A stretch of DNA of 64,000 nt from Enterovibrio baiacu (GTDB taxonomy: Bacteria; Pseudomonadota; Gammaproteobacteria; Enterobacterales; Vibrionaceae): the NCBI RefSeq assembly GCF_004120195.1, contig NZ_SCHN01000015.1, positions 62,001-126,000 of the forward strand. Reading direction: 5' to 3'. This document shows positions 24,968 through 33,209 of this stretch, in pieces (position 1 is the first letter of the stretch; each line of letters opens with the position of its first letter). The notes below the pieces were generated by a model. It was not told where the DNA came from, searched no databases, and saw nothing but the letters and a program-made list of their open reading frames with translations. The translations under genes and the position numbers were made by a program.

Positions 24968-26352
24968 TAGCTGCCACCTCCCACAAGAATGTTATCGACC
25001 TTCAGTGCGGGTTGACCCACTGTTGTCGGCACAGAACCACTGACTGAACCACACATGCCTGCAGCCAACGCAAAGTCTTTGCCGACCATGCTGATTTCTT
25101 TCAGCACTTTAGGACCGGTGCTGATAAGCGTTGCAGATTTCAGTGGTTTGGTGACTTTGCCCTCTTCAATCAAATAGGCTTCTTGCACTGCGAAGTTGAA
25201 TTCGCCTGTTCCTGGTTGCACAGAACCGCCGCCCATTTTCTTCGCGTAGATACCGCGTTCAATGCCAGAGATCATGTCATCAAACTCGGCGTCGCCAGCT
25301 TCGATGTAAGTGTTACGCATGCGTGAGGTTGGCGCATATTTGTAGGATTCACGACGACCTGAGCCAGTGCGCTCATAGCCGGTTTTTAAACCGCCCATGT
25401 GGTCAACCATAAAGCCCGTCAGCTTGCCGTCTTTAATCAGCTGTGTATGTTGGGTTTCCATGCCTTCATCATCAATGTTGATGGAACCCCATTCGTTGGT
25501 CAGAAGGCCATTGTCTACTGCGTTCACAACAGGGTTGGCGATCATCTCCCCCATTTTGTCGTGGAAGACCGAGGCTTTTTTCGCCACAGATGTGGTTTCA
25601 AGCAAGTGGCCACAGGCTTCATGGAAGATAACGCCACCGAAGCCATTACCGATAACAACGGGCATTTCACCCGATGGACACGCGCTCGCGCCGAGTTTAA
25701 TCAGTGCTTGTTTTGCCGCCATTTCGCCAAGAGCTTCAGGGTCGACGCTAGCGTTAAACTCCCACCCAGACAACATGCCCGGTGCTTCGTAGCCTGTTGA
25801 TTGCTCAGACCCCAGGGTGGCAACCACAGACGAGGCAATTCGCGTGTAATGACGAGTGTCTTGAATGTGTAAGCCTGTTGAGTTGAAAATTTCAATGTGT
25901 TGTTCACGTTGTGCAATGCGTCCAATCACTTGAGAAATCTTGTCGCTTTCTGAGCGCGCTTTTGCATCGACACGCTTCAAAAAGGCGATTTTCTCCTCGA
26001 CGCGGTTATCGACGGAAAAAGGCATCGTCGCTGGGTGACGATCTGCATTCATGATCAGGTTTATTGCACCCGCATTGGCGATTTGGTCGCGTTTATCTTT
26101 CGCGCAGAGCAGGGTAGTGACGCGCTTTAGTTTTTCTTCATCCTGACTGTTGGTGTAGCCATAAAGCACTTTATGACCAAAAAACAGGCGGATGCCAATC
26201 CCAAAATCAATACCAGAGTTCACTTTGTCGACGTCGCCGGACAGCACTTCTACGCTGCCTGAATGGTGACGCTCTACAAAGAGCTCCGCAAAATCTGCAC
26301 CAAGGAACAGCGCATGATCAATCACCGCTTTGGCAGTGTTCGGATTTAACAT
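24967..26352 (-). CDS. TldD-like zinc metalloprotease
   Basis: Catalytic subunit (461 aa) of a TldD/TldE pair. The zinc motif is VIFHEACGHLLETT (HExxxH) near residue 250, followed by the conserved INIDDEGMETQHTQLIKDGK and RESYKYAPTSRMRNTYIEAG (the PRMxNT motif). The C-terminal GTGEFNFAVQEAYLIEEGKV is also family-typical. It forms a two-gene unit with the tldE-like gene (TAATG overlap). GGAGGAAGGA before the ATG is a strong ribosome site. In E. coli tldD and pmbA are at separate loci; adjacent, diverged pairs like this are of the type seen in many other bacteria. Substrate unknown. Confidence 0.93.
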   Translation of the reverse strand: MLNPNTAKAVIDHALFLGADFAELFVERHHSGSVEVLSGDVDKVNSGIDFGIGIRLFFGHKVLYGYTNSQDEEKLKRVTTLLCAKDKRDQIANAGAINLIMNADRHPATMPFSVDNRVEEKIAFLKRVDAKARSESDKISQVIGRIAQREQHIEIFNSTGLHIQDTRHYTRIASSVVATLGSEQSTGYEAPGMLSGWEFNASVDPEALGEMAAKQALIKLGASACPSGEMPVVIGNGFGGVIFHEACGHLLETTSVAKKASVFHDKMGEMIANPVVNAVDNGLLTNEWGSINIDDEGMETQHTQLIKDGKLTGFMVDHMGGLKTGYERTGSGRRESYKYAPTSRMRNTYIEAGDAEFDDMISGIERGIYAKKMGGGSVQPGTGEFNFAVQEAYLIEEGKVTKPLKSATLISTGPKVLKEISMVGKDFALAAGMCGSVSGSVPTTVGQPALKVDNILVGGGS

Positions 26353-26755
26353 TCCTTCCTCCTTTATATACCCAAGTACCTTCGCAGTGCTTGGGTATCC
26401 AGAATTGGCTCTTTTTCTAGCCCTAACACTTTCAGAGTATCAGGTCGGTAAACGAGCACCAATATTCTTTACCTTTTAGTGATATAGGATTAAACAATCG
26501 ATGCTTTTTTGATGGTTTTACAACCAAAAATCACAGGTATATTTAATTGAGTTACAGCATTTACATGCCATGGGTGATAGTGCGTCGTTATGTGCGTAAA
26601 CAGATGGCGAATGAAAACATTCGCGAGTTCTGTGCCTTTCACAAAGAATCAGACCACAAAAATCGCTTTTATCCCATCAACAGCCTGATACACTTCTGCC
26701 ATCCCGCATTTTTGATAGCGCGCTCAGACGCGTACTCGGTACATGGAAATAGACA
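26353..26755. other. intergenic region between tldD-like and CobW genes
   Basis: About 400 bases. It holds a short TATACCC hairpin at 26367-26398 and a small TGGTT/AACCA hairpin at 26512. A 74-codon open frame here has no ribosome site or recognisable product. I saw no Zur box. Confidence 0.5.
26367..26398. repeat. minimal TATACCCAAG hairpin (repeat remnant)
   Basis: TATACCCAAGTACCTT pairs with a GCTTGGGTAT arm. It resembles the ends of the longer TATACCCAAACAA elements but in a CAAGTA variant. It lies 15 bases upstream of the tldD-like start. Confidence 0.6.
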
Positions 26756-27739
26756 ATGGCTGAAAAACTGACGAAACAAGTCCCTACCAACATCATCACG
26801 GGCTTTCTGGGTGTTGGGAAAACCACCGCGATTTTAAACCTCCTCAAACAAAAACCTGCAGATGAAAACTGGGCTGTATTGGTGAATGAGTTTGGAGAAG
26901 TTGGCGTTGATGGCGCGTTTCTCAGTGAACAAGGCGCCTTGGTCAAAGAAGTGCCGGGCGGCTGCATGTGCTGTGTGGCTGGCTTACCTATGGCTATCGG
27001 CATTAATGCGTTGTTGGCGCAAAACCCTGACCGCCTATTGATTGAACCTACAGGGCTCGGTCATCCAAAAGACATCATCGGTAAATTGCTTTCTGAGCAT
27101 TACGAAAACTACATTGCGCTGAATGCGACGATTACCTTGGTCGATCCGCGTAACTTTGCTGATGAGAAGTACACGACAAACCAGAACTTCCAAGATCAGA
27201 TCGCCTTGGCCGATGTGGTAGTCGCGAACAAAATCGACATGTGCACCGAGCAAGATCGCGCAGCATTTGATGACTACGTACGTGCGTCTGAGATTCCAAA
27301 ACTGGCATTAGGGTACGTGGAACAAGGCCAACTTGATCCTGCTTGGTTGATGCTGCCGCGTGTTAACCGTGATGCGCAATTTGGTCACCATCACTCGCAT
27401 GACGATGATGAAATGCCTGCTTTTGAGCTTGAGCCGGGAGAGACATTCCGACGCAAAGAAAACAAAGGGCAAGGGTATGTCAGTTGTGGTTGGATCTTTG
27501 AACCGACGACCGTTTTCCCGTTTGATGCTTTGTATGGATTGTTTGCGAACTTAAACGCTGAACGCGTTAAAGCGGTCATGAAAACAGACGATGGGATGTT
27601 TGCCTTTAACGTCGTTAACCAAATGGTCACGGTCAATCCTGTGAGTCTTGACGGTGTTGAATCACGTGTTGAAGTGATTGATAAAAACCCATTACCGTGG
27701 GATGAACTCGAAGATATTCTGCTTTCCTTCATCGCATAG
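26756..27739 (+). CDS. CobW/COG0523 family GTP-binding protein
   Basis: G3E-family GTPase (327 aa) of the CobW/YjiA/ZNG1 type, metal-insertion or metal-trafficking chaperones. Walker A GFLGVGKTT at about 17-25, the metal motif EVPGGCMCCVAG (CxCC), Walker B/LIEPTGLGHP, and NKID for guanine. A metal-rich linker GHHHSHDDDE near residue 210 suggests zinc or a similar metal. The C-terminal CobW_C domain is present. No adjacent target enzyme or Zur box was seen, so the metal and client are open. It may be co-transcribed with the DUF1801 gene downstream (57 bases). Confidence 0.93.
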   Translation: MAEKLTKQVPTNIITGFLGVGKTTAILNLLKQKPADENWAVLVNEFGEVGVDGAFLSEQGALVKEVPGGCMCCVAGLPMAIGINALLAQNPDRLLIEPTGLGHPKDIIGKLLSEHYENYIALNATITLVDPRNFADEKYTTNQNFQDQIALADVVVANKIDMCTEQDRAAFDDYVRASEIPKLALGYVEQGQLDPAWLMLPRVNRDAQFGHHHSHDDDEMPAFELEPGETFRRKENKGQGYVSCGWIFEPTTVFPFDALYGLFANLNAERVKAVMKTDDGMFAFNVVNQMVTVNPVSLDGVESRVEVIDKNPLPWDELEDILLSFIA

Positions 27740-27796
27740 ACTTTCTTGCCCCAAATACCCAATTGGGGCATTCACGCTGACGTGGAGAACACTCGG

Positions 27797-28198
27797 ATGT
27801 TGCCAGAAATTCAAAGCAAGATAGCGACATATCCAGAGGATGCCAAAGCCCACTTTTCTGCGTTAGAAGCGTTGATTTTTGACGTGGCTGAATCATTAGG
27901 CAAGTGCGTTGAAGAAAGCGTGAAGTGGGAGGAAGCAAGTTACTCAGTGAAAGGGGGAACCGCTATTCGAGTCGATTGGAAAGCATGCTCACCCGAATCG
28001 CTGTGTATGTTCTTTAACTGCAAAACCTTACTGATCGAAACGTTCAAAGAAGTCTTGCCTGATGCCTTTGAATATCAAGGTAATCGAGAGTTACGCATCC
28101 CTCTTCATTCCCCCATTCCTATTGAACCGCTTCGCATTTGTATTGCCGCCGCGCTGACCTATCAATCACGTAAACATGAGCCTTTACTCGGTTTGTAA
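27797..28198 (+). CDS. DUF1801-type protein
   Basis: Soluble protein (133 aa) with the DUF1801 (YdhG-like) fold pattern: VEESVKWEEASYSVKGGTAI followed by VDWKACSPESLCMFFNCKTL and a C-terminal IPIEPLRICIAAALTYQSRK. Function of the family is unknown. The ATG at 27797 has GGAG nine bases upstream; an in-frame upstream extension overlaps the region after the CobW stop and lacks a ribosome site. It probably shares a transcript with the CobW gene. Confidence 0.85.
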   Translation: MLPEIQSKIATYPEDAKAHFSALEALIFDVAESLGKCVEESVKWEEASYSVKGGTAIRVDWKACSPESLCMFFNCKTLLIETFKEVLPDAFEYQGNRELRIPLHSPIPIEPLRICIAAALTYQSRKHEPLLGL

Positions 28199-28339
28199 GT
28201 CGAGACCACAAATATTGCATTGAATGCCTAATAAAATGTGCATTACGGCATATTTATGGGCTTTTCTTTTGCGCCAATTCGTCGGTGTCGGAATAATTCA
28301 AACCATAATAATTATGACATTGGCTCGAAAAGGTTAACC

Positions 28340-28837
28340 ATGCTTACTCGCTTTAGCTATGCCTATGGAAGTACGCTCTACGTACAAATTTGGAATGACA
28401 GACTGCGTATTCTTGATGGAAAAACGGGGAATACGTTTGATGAATCACCACTGGTTGCTTGGCACGCTGACAAACCTTGGCGAAAACGCTTTGCTGGGTT
28501 TGGTGATGATGTAAAAACGTTGGATGAAAGACACCTTATCAAAAACCCTTTTGATCATCCTCGTAGCTTGATTGCTGATATCGACACGGGCGCAATTTTA
28601 CTGCGCTGCGCAATGACCAGCTTGATTCAGCGAAACTTCTTTACCAGTCGGATTCAGGTGATCTTGCACCCCATGGAATGCGTAGAAGGCGGCTTAACGT
28701 CGGTTGAGCAGAAAGCCTTCAAAACCATGGCGCATGATGCGGGTGTGAGTGATGTATTTCTCTATTGGGGGGAGCCACTAGAAGCCCACCAACTCAATGT
28801 TGATGGACTGTCGACACCGCACTTGCAGCAGGGATGA
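28340..28837 (+). CDS. half-length MreB/actin-like protein
   Basis: A 165-residue protein that aligns by eye with only the N-terminal IA subdomain of MreB. SYAYGSTLYVQIWNDRLRIL matches the first strands, DESPLVAW the NEPSVVA strand, FAGFGDDVKTLDERH the VGHDAKQML segment, SLIADIDTGAILLRCAMTSL the GVIADFxVTExML helix, and LTSVEQKAFKTMAHDAGVSD with VFLYWGEPLE the VERRAI/GAREVFLIEEPM stretch. The phosphate-2 and adenosine regions of a full MreB (about 345 aa) are missing, and the phosphate-1 DLGTANT loop is degenerate. It therefore probably cannot bind ATP as MreB does. AAGG precedes the ATG. Role unknown, possibly a cytoskeletal partner. Confidence 0.8.
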   Translation: MLTRFSYAYGSTLYVQIWNDRLRILDGKTGNTFDESPLVAWHADKPWRKRFAGFGDDVKTLDERHLIKNPFDHPRSLIADIDTGAILLRCAMTSLIQRNFFTSRIQVILHPMECVEGGLTSVEQKAFKTMAHDAGVSDVFLYWGEPLEAHQLNVDGLSTPHLQQG

Positions 28838-29119
28838 TTACGCGGGAAGAATGTTGTTTCTCACCAATCCACGGCGCACATTTGTGCAGAGTTTGCCGAA
28901 GCGTCGAATCTCATCGAAGTTAGGATCGACACCACGATCCATTGCGGATTCCCAGTAAGACAATTCGCTGTCTACGAGTTCCAGAAGCTTTTTGGGGCAT
29001 CCGATACAAGAATTGTCTGGGCCGCAGACAAACGTATCAGATTCATACAAGGGTAATTCCTGTTTTACCTGCTCAATGATGAGTTTCATGGCGTCCATGC
29101 GAGTCGGTTTTTTGGCCAT
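28838..29119 (-). CDS. conserved hypothetical protein with Cys cluster (93 aa)
   Basis: Small soluble protein. A cysteine pattern FVCGPDNSCIGCPKKLLEL (C-x6-C-x2-C) suggests a zinc or iron-sulphur site; a fourth Cys lies at FGKLCTN. GAGG is placed eight bases before the ATG at 29119, with an adjacent ATG at 29122; a GTG extension to 29137 is less likely. Its stop codon abuts the stop of the convergent half-MreB gene, with no spacer. Function unknown. Confidence 0.8.
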   Translation of the reverse strand: MAKKPTRMDAMKLIIEQVKQELPLYESDTFVCGPDNSCIGCPKKLLELVDSELSYWESAMDRGVDPNFDEIRRFGKLCTNVRRGLVRNNILPA

Positions 29120-29429
29120 CATTTCTGCCTCACTCACAAGAAGTCGTTGATTCTATGCCTGCCCCTAAAAAATGTCGATAGGGTCGCAAAATAAGGCGCT
29201 GTTCCTGCTGTGGCGTTATGTGGACGCTTTGTCTCAAATGCCTTCTTACTGTGAACTGTGAACCGTGAAGCTGGCCACTATCGGTCATCACATAAAATCT
29301 ACTGTCGAGTGATGGTTTCAACTGCCCTGGTTGTTTTGTATGGTGGTGTACAGGATGAGGTTCTGTCTGTGCTGCAGCTGAACGTGTTTATTGAGTGTAC
29401 AGCCTTAATGCAGGAAAAGGAGAATTAAC
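29120..29429. other. intergenic region before the GFA gene
   Basis: About 310 bases between two divergent genes. There is a short imperfect direct repeat GTGAACTGTGAACCGTGAA near 29255-29275. No gene, terminator or clear operator is seen. Confidence 0.5.
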
Positions 29430-29852
29430 ATGGGAGAGAGAGCATTCCCCTATAAAGGACAATGCCTGTGCGGACAGATTAGGTATGAAGTGGCAGTGAT
29501 AGAGCCAGCGATGGGACATTGCCATTGCACGATGTGCCGAAAATTTCATGGTGCTGCATTTGCTACCTTAGGCGAGGCAAAAGCTGAGAATTTCCGGTTC
29601 ACGTCAGGTGAAGAGAAGTTAAAGGTCTATCAAGCTGAAAACGGCACCAAGCGAACGTTTTGTGAGGATTGCGGCTCCAGTTTATTGTTTGAGGCTTCAA
29701 ACAGTGACGGTAGCTTGGTTGAGTTTTCACTTGGCACGCTGGATAGCGACATTGCATTGAAACCGGATGCGCACATCTTTACCCAGTATAAAGCCCAGTG
29801 GCAAGACATCACCGATGATTTACCCATTTTCCCTGAAGGGCGAAATACCTAA
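29430..29852 (+). CDS. GFA family zinc-binding protein
   Basis: GFA-fold (glutathione-dependent formaldehyde-activating-like) protein (140 aa). It has the zinc-binding cysteine pairs GQCLCGQIRYEV, GHCHCTMCRKFHGAAF and RTFCEDCGSSLLFEAS, the usual GFA pattern. Most proteins of this family are not proven to act on formaldehyde, so only carbon-sulphur or thiol chemistry is suggested. AAAAGGAGAATTAAC before the ATG is a strong ribosome site. Monocistronic; terminator at 29894. Confidence 0.92.
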   Translation: MGERAFPYKGQCLCGQIRYEVAVIEPAMGHCHCTMCRKFHGAAFATLGEAKAENFRFTSGEEKLKVYQAENGTKRTFCEDCGSSLLFEASNSDGSLVEFSLGTLDSDIALKPDAHIFTQYKAQWQDITDDLPIFPEGRNT

Positions 29853-29893
29853 CGCCTAATACTTACTGGAGATGACATCTGGGCTTTAAACGA

Positions 29894-29919
29894 AAAAAGG
29901 CAGCGAGGGCTGCCTTTTT
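29894..29919. terminator. bidirectional terminator between GFA and desaturase genes
   Basis: AAAAAGGCAGC/GCTGCCTTTTT stem with a GAGG loop, serving convergent genes. Confidence 0.9.
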
Positions 29920-29936
29920 GGTTTCGTGGAATCAGT

Positions 29937-31070
29937 TTACGCGTAGCTTGCCGTGAGGGTTTGCCAGTTGCGTTTTTGCTGATGGAATTCAGATTTTAGA
30001 ATTTGAAGTTGTTGAACCAAGATTGCCGCTTCATATTTCTTCAAAAGATTTTTCTTCTTCATATCAATCAAACGCTTTTTCGCTTCGTAATAGTCACTCA
30101 TGCGAGCAACGAGCGCTTCATATTCTTGTTCGATGATCTGCACGCGGTATGAGCCATTCGGGCTCACACTCAAACGCGCTTGAATGTTTTTTAGCAGCAT
30201 GGTGGCGCGAGCCTTTTCAATGCGGTCGGGCGGGGTAATGCGAAGTTTCTTCGTGAGACCTAACCAGCTGCCCGCTTTGATCAACCATTTGGTGGGATCG
30301 AACTGCCACCAGTAAATGCCGTTGCGGTAGTCATTTTCAAAAATATGGTGGAAGTTATGGTAGCCCTCACCAAAGGTCAAAAATGCCAGGAATCCGTTGT
30401 CACGCGCAGAGTTCTTTTCTGTGTACGGACGTGTTCCCCAAATGTGCGCCAGCGAATTGATAAAGAAGGTGCAGTGATGGTTTAGCACGAGGCGTGTAAA
30501 ACCAATCAGGATGATGGCACCCCATAAATCACCGTGGATAAGGCCAAAGGCAATGGGCACACCAAAGTTCATGATAAACACGAGCGGTAGGTAGTATTTA
30601 TGCTGCCACATCACGATTTTGTCTTTCTGTAAATCGCGGCAGTTTGAGTAATCTGAGTAACGGTGCTGTTGGTATTCACGCAGCATCCAACCAATGTGTG
30701 AGTACCAAAAGCCACGGCCTGCTGAATAAGGATCGACCTCGTTATCATCAACATGACGGTGATGAACGCGGTGGTCTGAAGACCAATGAAGGATGCTGTT
30801 TTGAAGCGCGTAAGCCCCGCCAAGCGCGAAGATAAATTTGAGAGCAGGGTGCGCTTCGTAAGTTTTGTGAGACCAGAGACGGTGATAACCCGCGGTAATA
30901 GACATACCGCTAAACGTGAACCCGACGAGCAACATGGCGATTTGCGCCCAATCGAATCCGTGATACCAAGCCCATAGAGGCGTGCCAATTGCGGCGACTG
31001 CGAATGTGACAACAAACACCGAAAGGTTCAGCCAAATGATTGGCGGTTTTTCTTTTTGATTTGATTCCAT
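29937..31070 (-). CDS. acyl-CoA/acyl-lipid delta-9 desaturase family protein
   Basis: Membrane fatty acid desaturase (377 aa) that would introduce a double bond into saturated acyl chains using oxygen and reduced cofactor. The three diiron His boxes are seen: HRLWSH (near 65), HRVHHRH (near 100) and GEGYHNFHHIF (near 240), between hydrophobic pairs of helices. The last 110 residues form an unusual basic coiled-coil tail (RMSDYYEAKKRLIDMKKKNL). The ATG at 31070 is chosen since the N-terminus then matches the family; the ribosome site is weak. An 18-base palindrome of FabR type lies 19 to 36 bases upstream of the start, which fits control by unsaturated acyl chains. Confidence 0.93.
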   Translation of the reverse strand: MESNQKEKPPIIWLNLSVFVVTFAVAAIGTPLWAWYHGFDWAQIAMLLVGFTFSGMSITAGYHRLWSHKTYEAHPALKFIFALGGAYALQNSILHWSSDHRVHHRHVDDNEVDPYSAGRGFWYSHIGWMLREYQQHRYSDYSNCRDLQKDKIVMWQHKYYLPLVFIMNFGVPIAFGLIHGDLWGAIILIGFTRLVLNHHCTFFINSLAHIWGTRPYTEKNSARDNGFLAFLTFGEGYHNFHHIFENDYRNGIYWWQFDPTKWLIKAGSWLGLTKKLRITPPDRIEKARATMLLKNIQARLSVSPNGSYRVQIIEQEYEALVARMSDYYEAKKRLIDMKKKNLLKKYEAAILVQQLQILKSEFHQQKRNWQTLTASYA

Positions 31071-31088
31071 TTTAAATATCAAAATTCC

Positions 31089-31106
31089 AGCGTACACATG
31101 TACGCT
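31089..31106. promoter_or_regulatory. FabR-type operator before the desaturase
   Basis: AGCGTACACATGTACGCT, symmetric except the central pair. It matches the FabR site known upstream of fabA/fabB in enterobacteria (AGCGTACA..TGT.CGCT, from memory), placed over the likely desaturase promoter. Confidence 0.8.
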
Positions 31107-31254
31107 AGAATAGTGGTCACTGGATGGGGGGTCAAGATGGCTGTTAACAATTTGTCTCAATTTCGCAGAGAATTGTGAGCACACGATAAGCATCAAAAAA
31201 AAGAGTGTAATGAATCACGCTCATTTCACTCTTTTTCGCACATTCCAACGTCAA

Positions 31255-32193
31255 CTATCGTAAGACGATTTGTCCACTTTCATACGTTAAGCCATTTTCG
31301 ACATCGTCTTTGATTAATGCGGCACCATCTAAATCAACCAGCACTGCGTGAGAGGCGATAGGAAGCCCCGCGCGCATTGCGATGGAACTTCCTAGCATGC
31401 AACCGACCATTACCTGCATGCCATGCTCTCTCGCGACACGCTCTAATTCAAACGCGCTGGTTAATCCGCCTGTTTTATCGAGCTTGATGTTTACCATCTG
31501 GTATTTGCCAACAAGATTGACCACGTCGTCCGCAGTATGGCAGCTTTCATCCGCGCAAAGGGGGATGGGGCTGCTGATTTCTGTGAGTACGTCATCCTGT
31601 CCAGCTGGAAGCGGTTGTTCAATCATCGCGATGTTCAATGGCGCTATCTGCTTAATGGTTTGTGGGATGTCTAATGGTCCCCATGCTTCATTGGCATCGA
31701 CAATGAGAATGGCACCTGGTGCTTCGGCACGCACCGCTTGAAGGCGTTCAACAACAAGATCCGCATTCAGTTTCACTTTGATCAGCGTTGCACCTTGCGC
31801 AATGTACTGGCGTGTTTCTTCGGCCATCTCTTCTGGCGATGCAATAGAGACGGTCATCGCAGTGGTGATGGTATCTGGCAAATCGAAGTTGGCCGGAAAA
31901 GTGGGTTGCTCAAGTTGCCACAAGGCACAATCTAGCGCATTGCGCGCCGCACCGGGTGGCAAAAGGTGCATTAACGTCGTACGGTCAAAATCAGTACCTT
32001 GCAGTGATTCGATTTGCGCAATCACGCTGTCAAAGTTTTCACCGTATCGACCTGTTGGCGAACATTCCCCAATGCCTGTCTTGCCATCTTTTTCGACCGT
32101 GATTTGCAACACTTCCGCTTCCGTTCGTGAACCACGTGAAATCGTAAAGGCGCGCTTTAACTGGTAGGCGACAACATTTGCAGTAATGTTCAT
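31255..32193 (-). CDS. dgcA: N-acetyl-D-glutamate racemase / dipeptide epimerase-type enolase
   Basis: Enolase-superfamily enzyme (312 aa) of the muconate/dipeptide-epimerase subgroup. Catalytic parts: IKVKLN (KxK lysine), VDANEAWG (Asp ligand), MIEQPL (Glu ligand), CADES (Asp ligand) and NIKLDKTGG (second Lys). Alone it would be called an L-Ala-D/L-Glu epimerase, but it overlaps by 4 bases (ATGA) with a DUF1611/DgcN gene. That dgcN-dgcA pair is the marine bacterial D-glutamate route, where DgcN acetylates D-Glu and DgcA racemises N-acetyl-D-Glu (established in Pseudoalteromonas, from memory). Assignment rests on the pairing. Confidence 0.88.
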   Translation of the reverse strand: MNITANVVAYQLKRAFTISRGSRTEAEVLQITVEKDGKTGIGECSPTGRYGENFDSVIAQIESLQGTDFDRTTLMHLLPPGAARNALDCALWQLEQPTFPANFDLPDTITTAMTVSIASPEEMAEETRQYIAQGATLIKVKLNADLVVERLQAVRAEAPGAILIVDANEAWGPLDIPQTIKQIAPLNIAMIEQPLPAGQDDVLTEISSPIPLCADESCHTADDVVNLVGKYQMVNIKLDKTGGLTSAFELERVAREHGMQVMVGCMLGSSIAMRAGLPIASHAVLVDLDGAALIKDDVENGLTYESGQIVLR

Positions 32194-33209
32194 GCATTTT
32201 CCTCAAACACGCTGATGAGGTTATCAACAATGTTTTCCACGCCGAATCTCACCGGATCTGTCGCGGGCAGATTAAATTCTTCTGTCACTTCTTTAAGGTA
32301 GCTGATCGCGTCTTCTTCGCTCAGTGATGATGTATTGATGGCGATGCCCACAAAGCGAAGGTTTGGATTGGTCAAAGGGCCCAAACGCATTGCTAGCGAC
32401 ATTATGTCTTCCATTTTCGGCATAGGCACATGGGGCATGTGGCGGATGTGCTCTCGGTTAACTTCATGACAAAGCACCAACGCATCCGGCTGTGCGCCAT
32501 GTAACAAGCCCATGGTTACGCCAGAGAATGCGGGGTTTAGCAACGAACCTTGCCCTTCAATCAACTGCCAATGTTCAGGGGCACAATCCGGAGAAATGGA
32601 TTCCACAGCACCAGCAATGAAATCAGAAATCACAGCGTCAACGGCGATACCGCTGCCTTCAATCAAAATACCGGTTTGGCCTGTTGCGCAGAACGAGGTA
32701 GACAGATCGCGGGCTTTCATGGCTTTTTCAAGCGCAAGGGTGGTAAACATTTTGCCGACAGAGCAATCGGTGCCGATGGTCAACAGGCGCTTTCCTGAGC
32801 GCTTAACACCGGAGCCAACATCGAGCTTCTGTTTTGAATGACGTAAATCGAACAGTTCAACACCGGCTTTTTGTGCCGCATCGACAATCGCAGGGACATC
32901 GGTTAAGCGCTGGTGCAAACCCGACGCCACATGCATGCCTTTTTCAATGGCCGAGACAATCAAAGGGATCCAGCTTTCTGCCAGTACGCCACCTGCATTG
33001 GCTGTGCCGAGTACAAAGGTTTTCGCGCCATGCGCTATGGCTGTGTCGATGTCCATGTCAGGCAGGCCAAGTGACGGCACATCTTCATTGAGGCGCATTT
33101 GGCCGATGCATTTCTCAGGACGCCAGTAGTGAATGCCGCGCGCCGTTTTAATGGCCAATGGATCCTTGTTGTCGCCAAGCATAAGCATGTAGGGGGCTGG
33201 AATGTTCAT
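32190..33209 (-). CDS. dgcN: DgcN-type D-glutamate N-acetyltransferase (DUF1611)
   Basis: DUF1611 protein (339 aa). The N-terminal part has a Rossmann-like domain (TFVLGTANAGGVLAESW). The central P-loop-like segment RLLTIGTDCSVGKMFTTLAL is typical of this family and is followed by FCATGQTGILIEGSGIAVDA and IEGQGSLLNPAFSGVTMGLL. It starts the operon with dgcA (ATGA overlap). AAGGAG lies five bases before the ATG at 33209; the open frame upstream to 33299 has no ribosome site. By pairing it is the N-acetyltransferase of the D-glutamate degradation route. The substrate inference depends on that pairing. Confidence 0.9.
   Translation of the reverse strand: MNIPAPYMLMLGDNKDPLAIKTARGIHYWRPEKCIGQMRLNEDVPSLGLPDMDIDTAIAHGAKTFVLGTANAGGVLAESWIPLIVSAIEKGMHVASGLHQRLTDVPAIVDAAQKAGVELFDLRHSKQKLDVGSGVKRSGKRLLTIGTDCSVGKMFTTLALEKAMKARDLSTSFCATGQTGILIEGSGIAVDAVISDFIAGAVESISPDCAPEHWQLIEGQGSLLNPAFSGVTMGLLHGAQPDALVLCHEVNREHIRHMPHVPMPKMEDIMSLAMRLGPLTNPNLRFVGIAINTSSLSEEDAISYLKEVTEEFNLPATDPVRFGVENIVDNLISVFEENA

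Noticed and set aside
26353-26755. Zur box before the CobW gene
   Set aside because: No palindrome resembling the Zur consensus was seen, although the His-rich linker made zinc control plausible.
26547-26771. 74-codon open frame before the CobW gene
   Set aside because: No ribosome site, composition unlike neighbours, overlaps the CobW start.
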